A DNA stretch of 64,000 bases from Brucella tritici (GTDB taxonomy: Bacteria > Pseudomonadota > Alphaproteobacteria > Rhizobiales > Rhizobiaceae). A model generated the notes under the pieces. That model was not told the DNA's origin. It ran no database searches and worked only from the letters and a program-made list of their open reading frames with translations. Positions 1-7,728 of the stretch are shown in pieces (the stretch's first letter is position 1; every line of letters begins with the position of its first letter). The position numbers were made by a program, and so were the translations under genes. The stretch spans positions 310,001-374,000 of the forward strand of contig NZ_WBWA01000001.1 in assembly GCF_008932295.1 (NCBI RefSeq), given 5' to 3'.

Positions 1-2
1 CT

Positions 3-917
3 ATCGCAACCGTCGTGAAGGTAGATGGCATTGCCTGGTTTGACCGCATGCGCGATGGCGTCGACCAGTTCAAGGCTGACACCGGCAATGACGTCTGGAT
101 GGTCGGCCCGAGCCAGGCGGACGCTGCTGCACAGGTACAGATTGTCGAGAACCTCATCGCACAGGGCGTCGACGCTATTGCCATCGTGCCGTTCTCGGTT
201 GAAGCCGTGGAGCCGGTTCTGAAGAAGGCACGCGAGCGTGGCATCGTCGTCATCAGCCACGAAGCATCCAACATCCAGAACGTCGATTACGACATTGAAG
301 CCTTCGACAACAAGGCCTATGGCGCGAACCTCATGAAGGAACTCGGCAAGTCGATGGGCGGCAAGGGCAAATATGTCACCACCGTCGGCAGCCTGACTTC
401 CAAGTCGCAGATGGAATGGATCGACGGTGCTGTCGAATACCAGAAGGCCAACTTCCCGGAAATGTCAGAAGCAACCGGCCGTCTCGAAACCTATGACGAC
501 GCCAATACCGACTATAACAAGCTCAAGGAAGCGATGACCGCCTATCCGGACATCAAGGGCATTCTCGGCGCGCCGATGCCGACCTCTGCCGGTGCCGGAC
601 GCCTGATCGCCGAAGGCGGCCTCAAGGGTAAGGTCTTCTTCGCAGGCACGGGCCTCGTTTCGGTGGCTGGTGAATATCTGAAGAACGACGACGTTCAGTA
701 CATCCAGTTCTGGGACCCTGCCGTTGCAGGCTATGCCATGAACATGCTGGCCGTCGCAGCGCTTGAGAAGAAGAACGACCAGATCAAGGCTGGCCTCAAT
801 CTGGGCCTGCCTGGCTATGAAAGCTTGCTGGCACCGGACGCTGCCAAACCGAACCTGCTCTATGGCGCAGGCTGGGTCGGCGTGACCAAGGAAAACATGG
901 ATAAGTACGACTTCTAA
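3..917 (+). CDS. Sugar ABC transporter periplasmic binding protein, 5' end missing
   Basis: The frame is open from base 3, so the window cuts off the N-terminus with its signal peptide; 304 residues remain. The protein is a periplasmic binding protein of the ribose/LsrB/RhaS class (type I fold), visible in the N-lobe stretch with VDAIAIVPFS near residue 58 and the hinge and C-lobe stretch FWDPAVAGYA near residue 240. It would capture a sugar and deliver it to the importer encoded by the next three genes. The catabolic genes downstream (ribokinase family, deoC, aldehyde dehydrogenase) suggest deoxyribose or a related pentose. Database labels for this class often say autoinducer-2 binding, but no lsrK or lsrG neighbours are present, so AI-2 is the less likely ligand. 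Family is certain; ligand is inference. Confidence 0.85.
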   Translation: MATVVKVDGIAWFDRMRDGVDQFKADTGNDVWMVGPSQADAAAQVQIVENLIAQGVDAIAIVPFSVEAVEPVLKKARERGIVVISHEASNIQNVDYDIEAFDNKAYGANLMKELGKSMGGKGKYVTTVGSLTSKSQMEWIDGAVEYQKANFPEMSEATGRLETYDDANTDYNKLKEAMTAYPDIKGILGAPMPTSAGAGRLIAEGGLKGKVFFAGTGLVSVAGEYLKNDDVQYIQFWDPAVAGYAMNMLAVAALEKKNDQIKAGLNLGLPGYESLLAPDAAKPNLLYGAGWVGVTKENMDKYDF

Positions 918-998
918 TATCCATGGCTGTCTCTGACGGGAGGGGTGCCTGCCCCTCCCGCCGGACAAATTGCATTCCAGCCTTGCACGAGGCCCCTC

Positions 999-2501
999 AT
1001 GAATGAAAACCTGATCGAACTGCGCCATATCGGAAAACGCTTCGGCGGCGTCAGGGCGCTGGACGATGTTTCCTTCGCCATCAAGCCCGGTGAAATCCAC
1101 TGCCTCGCAGGCGAAAACGGTTCCGGCAAATCCACCATAATCAAGGTCATGTCGGGCGTCTACACACCGGAAGACGGCGAGATACTGATCGACGGCAAAT
1201 CGGTCGGCAAGCTCGACCCCGTCAAGTCGGTTCACCACGGCATTCAGGTGATCTATCAGGACTTCTCGCTGTTCGGGAACCTGACTGTTGCCGAAAATCT
1301 GGCAATCAATACTTTTCTCATCGAAGGCCGCAAGGGCGTCGACTGGAAGCGCGTGCGCGAACTGGCGCAGAAGGCGCTCGACCGGCTTGGCGTCAGCATG
1401 GACCTCGATGCGGATGTGGACAGCCTGCCGACATCGGGCAAGCAGATCGTGGCGATTGCACGCGCCGTCATGGCTGACGCCCGCCTCATCATCATGGACG
1501 AGCCGACCACCGCGCTCACGCGTCATGAAGTCGACGCGCTGTTCAAGATCGTGCGCGATATTCAGGCACAGGGCATTGCGGTGCTCTTCGTCAGCCACAA
1601 GATGCGCGAGATGCTGGAAATCAGCGAAAGGCTGACCGTCTTCCGTAATGGTAAGAAAGTTGCTGAAGGCCCGATTTCCGATTTCGACGAACCGTCGATC
1701 ACCCGCGCCATGACCGGTCAAGAACTCACATCGGACCATTATCACTGGAGCCCGCGTGAAGGCGCTTCAACCAATCCGACCCTCGAAATCACGAACCTTT
1801 CTGTTCCGGGTTCGGTGGAAAATGCCAGCCTCACTCTCAATGCGGGCGAGATCGTCGGCATATCCGGGCTGATCGGCTCAGGCCGTACGGAACTGGCACT
1901 CGCGCTCTTCGGCATGAAGCCGGACTTCACCGGCACTGTTCGTATTGATGGCAGGCAAGTCCACCCGAAAACAGTTCAGGAAGGGATCGCCTGTGGCGTC
2001 GCCTATGTGCCGGAAGACCGTTTGACGGAAGGTCTGTTCCTGACGCAATCAATCGAGCGGAACATCATCGTCACATCGATCGAGAAATTCGTGCGCGGCC
2101 TCTTCATCGACCGCAGACAAGCCGACACCACGACGCGCGACATGTTTTCGGCGATGCATATCGTTGCCCCCGGCCCGCATACGCCGGTCAATCACCTGTC
2201 GGGCGGTAATGCCCAGCGTGTGGTGCTGGCACGCTGGCTTTTGACCGGCGCGAAAGTGCTGATCCTCAACGGGCCGACTGTCGGTGTCGACGTCGGCTCC
2301 AAGGCGCAGATCCACAATATCATCCGCAAGCTTGCCCGTGATGAAGGTCTCGCCGTCCTGATGATTTCCGACGATGTGCCCGAGCTGGTGCAAAACTGCA
2401 ATCGTGTGCTGGTGATGCATCGCGGACGTTTCGTCGACGAACTTTCCGGTGAAACCATGACCGAAGATGCCGTCAATGACCGGCTCAAGACGCTGAATTG
2501 A
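999..2501 (+). CDS. Sugar ABC transporter ATP-binding protein, two nucleotide-binding domains (RbsA/XylG type)
   Basis: This 500-residue cytoplasmic ATPase powers the importer whose binding protein precedes it and whose two permeases follow. Domain 1 has a normal Walker A (GENGSGKST) and Walker B (LIIMDEPTTAL). Domain 2 has the RbsA-type Walker A variant (GLIGSGRTE), a clear signature LSGGNAQRV, and a Walker B reading LILNGPTVGVD. The usual Asp-Glu pair is therefore Asn424-Gly425, and site 2 is probably catalytically weak or dead. I chose ATG 999 rather than an in-frame start at 945, because GAGG lies just upstream and the residues before Met-Asn-Glu-Asn do not look like family sequence. The length is normal for the family. 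It is followed 11 bases later by the first permease, so it is operonic. Confidence 0.93.
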   Translation: MNENLIELRHIGKRFGGVRALDDVSFAIKPGEIHCLAGENGSGKSTIIKVMSGVYTPEDGEILIDGKSVGKLDPVKSVHHGIQVIYQDFSLFGNLTVAENLAINTFLIEGRKGVDWKRVRELAQKALDRLGVSMDLDADVDSLPTSGKQIVAIARAVMADARLIIMDEPTTALTRHEVDALFKIVRDIQAQGIAVLFVSHKMREMLEISERLTVFRNGKKVAEGPISDFDEPSITRAMTGQELTSDHYHWSPREGASTNPTLEITNLSVPGSVENASLTLNAGEIVGISGLIGSGRTELALALFGMKPDFTGTVRIDGRQVHPKTVQEGIACGVAYVPEDRLTEGLFLTQSIERNIIVTSIEKFVRGLFIDRRQADTTTRDMFSAMHIVAPGPHTPVNHLSGGNAQRVVLARWLLTGAKVLILNGPTVGVDVGSKAQIHNIIRKLARDEGLAVLMISDDVPELVQNCNRVLVMHRGRFVDELSGETMTEDAVNDRLKTLN

Positions 2502-2512
2502 GGAACCGGCAC

Positions 2513-3490
2513 ATGAAATTCTTTCGCAGTACCGAATTCATCATTGCCTGCGTGTTGTTCGCGGCGATGGTTATTATCGGCCTCATCAATCCGGCTTTCT
2601 GGTCGCTGGACAATATCTTCGGCCTTCTGCGTTCCAACGTCGTAATTGGTATCATGGCGCTCGGTGTGTTGCTGGTGATGATTTCCGGCGGCATCGACGT
2701 CTCTTTCACCGCCTTTGCCATCGCGGCCATGTATCTGACCGTGCGCGCCATGGTCTATCTCGGCTATGACGGCGTGTTCATTCCGTTTGTGGCGGCAACG
2801 CTGATCGGCCTGCTGCTTGGCGCTTTCAACGGTTTCATCATCCATCGCTTCAAGATGATCCCGCTGATCGTAACGCTCGGCACCGGTTCCATCGTGCGCG
2901 GGCTGGTGCTGGGCCTTGTCGGCACCAGCATCGTCAACATCAACAAGATGCCGAAGGAACTGATCGAATTCGGCAAGACGGATGTGATCTCACTCACATC
3001 GGCCTCCGGCACGGCGTTCGGGCTGACCGCAATGTTCCTTGTCTATCTGGCGCTGGCCCTGCTGATCCACCTGATCCTCAATTATACGATGATCGGGCGC
3101 AGCGTTTATGCCTATGGCGGCTCGCCGGAAGCGGCAAAGCGCGTCGGCTTCAATACGCGCCGCACGATCTTCTTTGTCTATTGCGTGGCCGGAGCGCTCG
3201 CAGGCTTCGCGGGCCTTCTGCATTCCTCGATGATCTGGCTTGCCAATCCGCGCGATTTCGTCGGGCTGGAGCTGGACGTGATCGCAGCCGTGGTTCTGGG
3301 CGGCGCGTCAATCTTCGGCGGACGCGGCACCGTTCTCGGCACGCTGATGGGTGTTTTCATGCTCGTCATGGTCAAGAACTCACTCATCATCATGAAGGTG
3401 GACACCACATGGCAGCGCGTCGTGGTGGGCCTCATCATCATCGTCGCCACAGCCATCACCGCATGGCGCGACCGCAAAAGCATCGCCTAG
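2513..3490 (+). CDS. Sugar ABC transporter permease (RbsC family), first of two
   Basis: A 325-residue inner-membrane permease of the BPD_transp_2 (RbsC/XylH) family. Long hydrophobic segments run through most of the chain, with the family stretches GVLLVMISGGIDVS near residue 55 and GGASIFGGRGT near residue 265. It forms the channel together with the second permease at 3604-4602 and is driven by the upstream ATPase. ATG 2513 is preferred over a TTG at 2498 because AGGAA sits 8-12 bases before it. The TAG stop lies inside the left end of a dispersed palindromic repeat, so the last codons may have been shaped by repeat insertion; the ending is otherwise normal for the family. Confidence 0.92.
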   Translation: MKFFRSTEFIIACVLFAAMVIIGLINPAFWSLDNIFGLLRSNVVIGIMALGVLLVMISGGIDVSFTAFAIAAMYLTVRAMVYLGYDGVFIPFVAATLIGLLLGAFNGFIIHRFKMIPLIVTLGTGSIVRGLVLGLVGTSIVNINKMPKELIEFGKTDVISLTSASGTAFGLTAMFLVYLALALLIHLILNYTMIGRSVYAYGGSPEAAKRVGFNTRRTIFFVYCVAGALAGFAGLLHSSMIWLANPRDFVGLELDVIAAVVLGGASIFGGRGTVLGTLMGVFMLVMVKNSLIIMKVDTTWQRVVVGLIIIVATAITAWRDRKSIA

Positions 3491-3590
3491 AGCATGATTC
3501 CCAAAAGCGGAAACCGGTTTTGGGATAAAATCATGCTCAAACAAAGGATTAGAGCGTCATGGCGCTTCAACTTAAACACCTGCCGCTCTA
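3488..3590. repeat. Rhizobiales-type palindromic intergenic repeat, composite
   Basis: Two neighbouring hairpin-forming units fill the gap between the two permease genes. The first has arms GAGCATGAT (3490-3498) and ATCATGCTC (3530-3538), enclosing the characteristic AAACCGGTTTTGGGAT core. The second runs from TAGAGCG to CGCTCTA (ending 3590) and contains an inner AGCG-TCAT-GGCGCT pairing. Elements with this sequence are scattered between genes in Brucella and relatives (established knowledge, recalled without a search). The left end overlaps the stop codon of the upstream gene. In an operon such a hairpin could moderate expression of distal genes or protect mRNA ends; that is inference. Confidence 0.8.
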
Positions 3591-3603
3591 GGGAGAACGC
3601 GAC

Positions 3604-4602
3604 ATGAAACAGTCTTTCGACATGCGCCGCATCCTTGGCGGAGACAACAACATCATCCAGCTCATCGTCATCACCATACTGGTCTTTGCACTGATGACCT
3701 GGATGAACCCGGACAAGTTCCTGCGCTATTACAATTTCGAATCCATCAGCTACATCATGCCGGAGCTTGGTATCCTCTCCGTCGCCATGATGATTGCCAT
3801 GCTGACGGGCGGTATCGACCTTTCGGTGGTGGGCATCGCCAATCTGGCTGGCATCGTCGCCGGGGTTTATTTCCATTCTTCCATGGTGCAGGCGGCACAG
3901 ACCTCCGGTTCCGGGATGCTGTTCTACACCATCATCGGCATATTGCTTGCCCTGCTGGTCGGGCTTGTAGCGGGGTTGGTCAACGGCCTGCTGATCGCCA
4001 AATTGCGCATCACGCCGATCCTCGCCACGCTCGGCACCGGACAAGTGTTGATGGGACTGGCACTGGTTCTGACCGGCGGCCCGGCCATCGTCGGCTTTCC
4101 CGACGCATGGAACTGGGTCGGCAATGGCAAGCTGTTCGGCATCGCTACACCTTTCTTGCTATTCATCGCGGTGTGCATCGTCGTGGCCATTCTTTTGACC
4201 CGCACCACGCTTGGCATCAATCTCATGCTGATCGGCACCAATCCGCGCGCAGCCGTCTTTGCCGGTATCCGCAAGGATCGCATGATTCTTTATTCATACA
4301 TGCTCACCGGCGTACTTGCTTCCATAGCCGGGATCATTCTTTCAGGCCGCACCAATGCCGCCAAGTCGGACTATGGCGCATCCTATCTGCTGCAAGCCGT
4401 TCTGATCGCCGTTCTCGGCGGCACCAATCCGGCAGGCGGAAAGGGGCGCGTGCTGGGCATCGCGATCGCACTGATTGCACTGATGCTGCTTTCCTCCGGC
4501 TTTCAGATGATGCGGTTCTCCAACCACCTCATCGATTTCATCTGGGGCGCTTTCCTCATTCTCGTCATCGCGATCAACGCATCGCGCAATCAGGGCAGGT
4601 GA
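3604..4602 (+). CDS. Sugar ABC transporter permease (RbsC family), second of two
   Basis: A 332-residue integral membrane protein of the same family as the preceding permease, but clearly a different sequence, so the channel is probably a heterodimer. Family stretches include MIAMLTGGIDLSVVG near residue 62 and VLGGTNPAGGKGRVLG near residue 265, with about eight to ten hydrophobic segments. GGGAG lies upstream of ATG 3604, just after the repeat element. Six bases separate it from the DUF4432 gene, so translation is likely coupled. Two permeases in one pentose importer is the LsrC/LsrD and RhaP/RhaQ arrangement. Confidence 0.92.
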   Translation: MKQSFDMRRILGGDNNIIQLIVITILVFALMTWMNPDKFLRYYNFESISYIMPELGILSVAMMIAMLTGGIDLSVVGIANLAGIVAGVYFHSSMVQAAQTSGSGMLFYTIIGILLALLVGLVAGLVNGLLIAKLRITPILATLGTGQVLMGLALVLTGGPAIVGFPDAWNWVGNGKLFGIATPFLLFIAVCIVVAILLTRTTLGINLMLIGTNPRAAVFAGIRKDRMILYSYMLTGVLASIAGIILSGRTNAAKSDYGASYLLQAVLIAVLGGTNPAGGKGRVLGIAIALIALMLLSSGFQMMRFSNHLIDFIWGAFLILVIAINASRNQGR

Positions 4603-4608
4603 CCCCTT

Positions 4609-5691
4609 ATGCAGGACATCGAATTTCATCTTCGCCGTCAGGATTTTGTTGAGCAGCCGCATGTCATCGCTAATACCTATGGCCTCAGCGTCACGGCTTT
4701 TCGCTATCCAAGCGGCATCGAGGCGCTGCTGGTCGAGAACGAACGCGGCAACCTCATCGTGCTACCTTTCATGGGGCAGATGATCTGGGGCGCAGAGTTT
4801 GACGGCGTCGATCTGACCATGGGCAACAGCTTCTCCATGCCGCGCCCGGCAACCACTATCGTCGAGACCTATGGCTGCTTTGCGTTCCATAGCGGCATCC
4901 TGCGCAATGGCTGTCCTTCGCCTCAGGACAATCATCTTCTGCACGGCGAAATGGCCTGCGCGAAAATGGACAAGGCCGGCCTTTTCTTTGGTCATGACGA
5001 GCGTGGCGGCTTCGTCGAAGTCACCGGTGAATATGAATATGTGATGGGCTTCGGCGCGCATTATCTGGCACGACCAAGCGTGCGGCTTCATGCCGATGAA
5101 ACGCTGTTCGACATCACCATGGACGTGGAGAACCTTTCATCCGCTCCGATGGAGCTGATGTATATGTGCCACGTCAATTTTGCCTATGCGGAAGGTGCGC
5201 GGATCGTGCAACCGGTGCCTTATACGCCGGATCACGTGCAGGTGCGCACGGCTGTTCCCGGCCACGTTACGCCCAATGATGATTATCTGTCGCTGATCGA
5301 CGAATTGGCCACCGATCCAGCCGCGATGGAAGTGCTGGACGAGCCGGAGCGCTACGATCCCGAGCAGGTCTTCTATATTCGCGGACTGCCTAAAAATGCC
5401 GAAGGCAACACGCATCTGATGATGCAGCTTCCCGAAGGCGACGGCTTTGGCATTTCCTACCCGACCGAAATCTTCCCAAAAACCGTGCGCTGGATTCTCG
5501 TGAACGGGGATGCCCAGGTTGCAGCCTTTGCCCTGCCCTCGACCTGCGAGCCGGAAGGCTATCTGGCGGAAAAGGCCAAGAACAATGTGCAGGTACTGGC
5601 ATCGGGCGAGCGCGCCGTTTTCCCCGTGCGCGTCGGCTATCTCGATACAACCGCCGCCGAAGAATTCGAAGCCACGATCAAGGCACTCTGA
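4609..5691 (+). CDS. DUF4432 / aldose-1-epimerase-like protein
   Basis: A 360-residue soluble protein without signal peptide. It matches the DUF4432 group of the galactose-mutarotase-like beta-sandwich fold. Visible hallmarks are VETYGCFAFHSGILRNG near residue 85, HLLHGEM near residue 107 and HVNFAYAEGARI near residue 190; conserved His and Glu residues in such positions serve mutarotase-type catalysis in the fold. It sits 6 bases after a sugar permease and before a sugar kinase. A role in interconverting anomers of the imported sugar before phosphorylation is the natural reading, but no reaction is established for this subfamily, so that is inference from fold and context. Confidence 0.8.
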   Translation: MQDIEFHLRRQDFVEQPHVIANTYGLSVTAFRYPSGIEALLVENERGNLIVLPFMGQMIWGAEFDGVDLTMGNSFSMPRPATTIVETYGCFAFHSGILRNGCPSPQDNHLLHGEMACAKMDKAGLFFGHDERGGFVEVTGEYEYVMGFGAHYLARPSVRLHADETLFDITMDVENLSSAPMELMYMCHVNFAYAEGARIVQPVPYTPDHVQVRTAVPGHVTPNDDYLSLIDELATDPAAMEVLDEPERYDPEQVFYIRGLPKNAEGNTHLMMQLPEGDGFGISYPTEIFPKTVRWILVNGDAQVAAFALPSTCEPEGYLAEKAKNNVQVLASGERAVFPVRVGYLDTTAAEEFEATIKAL

Positions 5692-5710
5692 AATTTCAAA
5701 GGAACGTCTC

Positions 5711-6655
5711 ATGACCAGAAAGATCGGAGTGGTCGGCTCCAACATGGTGGACCTCATCACCTATGTGAACCGTATGCCCGGCCCCGGCGAAACGCTGGAA
5801 GCCCCGACATTTGAAATCGGCTGCGGCGGCAAGGGCGCCAATCAGGCCGTGGCTGCCGCACGCCTTGGCGCAGATGTGATGATGGTCACGCGGGTGGGCG
5901 ACGATATTTTCGCGGACAATACCATCCGCAACCTGAACCAGTTCGGTGTCGATACGCGCCATGTGCGCAAGGTTGCCGGCAAATCGAGCGGCGTAGCCCC
6001 CATCTTCGTCGAGCCATCGGGTGAAAACTCGATCCTGATCGTCAAGGGCGCCAATGCCGATCTTCTGCCTGCCGAAGTCGACAAGGCTGCCGACGATCTG
6101 AAAACTTGCGGCCTTATCCTGATGCAGATGGAAGTCCCGGTTGAGACCGTTTATCACACCATCGCTTTTGCGGCTGAAAACGGCATCGAAACAATTTTGA
6201 ACCCAGCGCCTGCCGCCGCTGATCTTGATCCAGAACTTATCCGGCAGGTGACCTTTCTCGTGCCAAACGAGAGCGAATTGGCAATCCTCTCCGGCCTGCC
6301 GACCGGCACGGACGATGAAATCGTCACTGCGGCGCGTTCGCTCATCGCACGCGGCATCCGCACCGTCATCGTCACGCTCGGCGGACGCGGTGCGCGCATG
6401 ATTACAGCAAGCGAAATCGTCAATATTCCACCGGTCAAGGTCACGCCAAAAGATACCACCGGCGCAGGCGACGCTTTTATCGGCTCCTTTGCCCGCTTCT
6501 ACGCCGGGACCGGCAATGTGGAAGCCTCGCTTCGCAAAGCAGCGCTCTACGCGGCCCATTCCATCACCCGGCCCGGCACGCAGAAAGCCTATGCCAGTTG
6601 GGAAGAATTCGAAACGTTCTGCCGCGATCACGCCCCCTCGACCGAACGTGCCTGA
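5711..6655 (+). CDS. Ribokinase-family sugar kinase (PfkB fold), probable deoxyribose/ribose kinase
   Basis: A 314-residue cytoplasmic kinase that would use ATP to phosphorylate the imported pentose at O5. The family N-terminal motif GGKGANQAVAAARLGA lies near residues 39-54, and the catalytic anion-hole motif DTTGAGDAFIG lies near residues 250-260, containing the catalytic Asp. ATG 5711 has AAAGGAACG directly upstream. The protein could be read upstream in frame to 5510, but that region overlaps the DUF4432 gene and lacks family sequence. With DeoC as the next gene, the best fit is a deoxyribose kinase (DeoK-like) giving 2-deoxyribose-5-phosphate; ribokinase (RbsK) is the alternative. Confidence 0.9.
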   Translation: MTRKIGVVGSNMVDLITYVNRMPGPGETLEAPTFEIGCGGKGANQAVAAARLGADVMMVTRVGDDIFADNTIRNLNQFGVDTRHVRKVAGKSSGVAPIFVEPSGENSILIVKGANADLLPAEVDKAADDLKTCGLILMQMEVPVETVYHTIAFAAENGIETILNPAPAAADLDPELIRQVTFLVPNESELAILSGLPTGTDDEIVTAARSLIARGIRTVIVTLGGRGARMITASEIVNIPPVKVTPKDTTGAGDAFIGSFARFYAGTGNVEASLRKAALYAAHSITRPGTQKAYASWEEFETFCRDHAPSTERA

Positions 6656-6695
6656 TCGCACTTGAACGTAATTGAACCTATGAACGGACAATGAA

Positions 6696-7655
6696 ATGAC
6701 CGACGCCCTCCCCCGCAATAACGGGACACCGCTCAAGCCGGAATGGTTTGAGGATGTGTCCGTCAACCGCAGCGCTTCCGAGCGCCGCGCCGCCACGATC
6801 AGCGCCCGCCGTTCGGTGAAAAAGGAATATCAGGCGGCGTGGCTCATCCGCGCCATCCAGTGCATAGACCTCACCACGCTTGCAGGCGATGACACGGCAG
6901 GGCGCGTGCGCAGGCTCTGCGCCAAGGCGCGCCGTCCGGTGCGCGAGGATATTCTGGAAGCGCTCGGCCTTGCAGATGCGGGCATCACCACCGGCGCGGT
7001 CTGTGTTTATCCGACCATGGTTTCCCATGCGGTGAAGGCGCTTGAAGGGTCCGGCATTCCGGTTGCCTCGGTGGCGACGGGATTTCCCGCCGGGCTGACC
7101 CCGCTGCCACTTCGCCTTGCGGAAATCACCTATGCTGTCGAACAGGGCGCACATGAAATCGACATCGTGATTACGCGTGAGCATGTACTGACGCAGAACT
7201 GGTCGGCTCTCTACGACGAGATTGCCGCCATGCGCGAAGTCTGCGGTGATGCGCATATGAAGGCGATCCTCGCCACCGGCGATCTCAACACGCTGACCAA
7301 TGTTTATCGCGCCTCGATGGTAGCGATGCAGGCAGGCTCCGATTTCATCAAGACCTCGACGGGCAAGGAAGACGTCAACGCCACCTTGCCAGTGAGCCTG
7401 ACCATGGTGCGGGCACTGCGCGATTATGGCGAGCTTTCCGGTCAGAGCGTCGGCTTCAAACCCGCGGGCGGCCTCAAGACCGCCAAGGACGCGCTCGCCT
7501 GGCTCACGCTGATGAAGGAAGAACTCGGCAATCGCTGGCTGGAGCCCGATTTGTTCCGCATCGGCGCATCGTCGATGCTTGGCGATATCGAACGGCAATT
7601 GGAGCACTTCGTGACCGGGCGCTACTCTGCCGCCAACCGTCACGCTGCTGCTTAA
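6696..7655 (+). CDS. deoC: Deoxyribose-phosphate aldolase
   Basis: A class I aldolase of 319 residues with the DeoC/LacD TIM-barrel fold. It cleaves 2-deoxyribose-5-phosphate to glyceraldehyde-3-phosphate and acetaldehyde. The Schiff-base lysine is K219 in DFIKTSTGK; the proton-relay lysine is K255 in GFKPAGG; the acidic residue D156 lies in EIDIVI. About 45 extra residues precede the domain compared with E. coli DeoC, as in many rhizobial homologues. It lies 40 bases after the kinase and before the aldehyde dehydrogenase that can consume acetaldehyde. This gene is the strongest pointer to deoxyribose as the operon's substrate. Confidence 0.94.
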   Translation: MTDALPRNNGTPLKPEWFEDVSVNRSASERRAATISARRSVKKEYQAAWLIRAIQCIDLTTLAGDDTAGRVRRLCAKARRPVREDILEALGLADAGITTGAVCVYPTMVSHAVKALEGSGIPVASVATGFPAGLTPLPLRLAEITYAVEQGAHEIDIVITREHVLTQNWSALYDEIAAMREVCGDAHMKAILATGDLNTLTNVYRASMVAMQAGSDFIKTSTGKEDVNATLPVSLTMVRALRDYGELSGQSVGFKPAGGLKTAKDALAWLTLMKEELGNRWLEPDLFRIGASSMLGDIERQLEHFVTGRYSAANRHAAA

Positions 7656-7661
7656 ACTTGG

Positions 7662-7713
7662 AATTTCGCATTCTCCTACGCAAAACCGCTTCGCACTTTT
7701 GCTGGAAATGCTC
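7662..7713. repeat. Palindromic intergenic repeat, truncated copy
   Basis: The stretch containing CGCATTCTCCTACGCAAAAC and then CCGCTTCGCAC-TTTTGCTGG-AAATGCTC closely matches the element at 53701-53766 in this window, but lacks its outer left arm. It sits between deoC and the aldehyde dehydrogenase gene and ends immediately before the ribosome binding site of the latter. Confidence 0.75.
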
Positions 7714-7728
7714 GTAAGGAATATAAAT

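Noticed and set aside
1-917. LsrB / AI-2 quorum-signal uptake for the first operon
   Set aside because: Binding-protein resemblance alone; there is no LsrK-type kinase or LsrG, while ribokinase-family kinase, DeoC and ALDH fit a deoxyribose route.
465-1745. A 426-codon minus-strand frame over the binding protein and ATPase genes
   Set aside because: Antisense shadow without recognisable domains; composition rich in Arg, His and Asp as expected of shadows.
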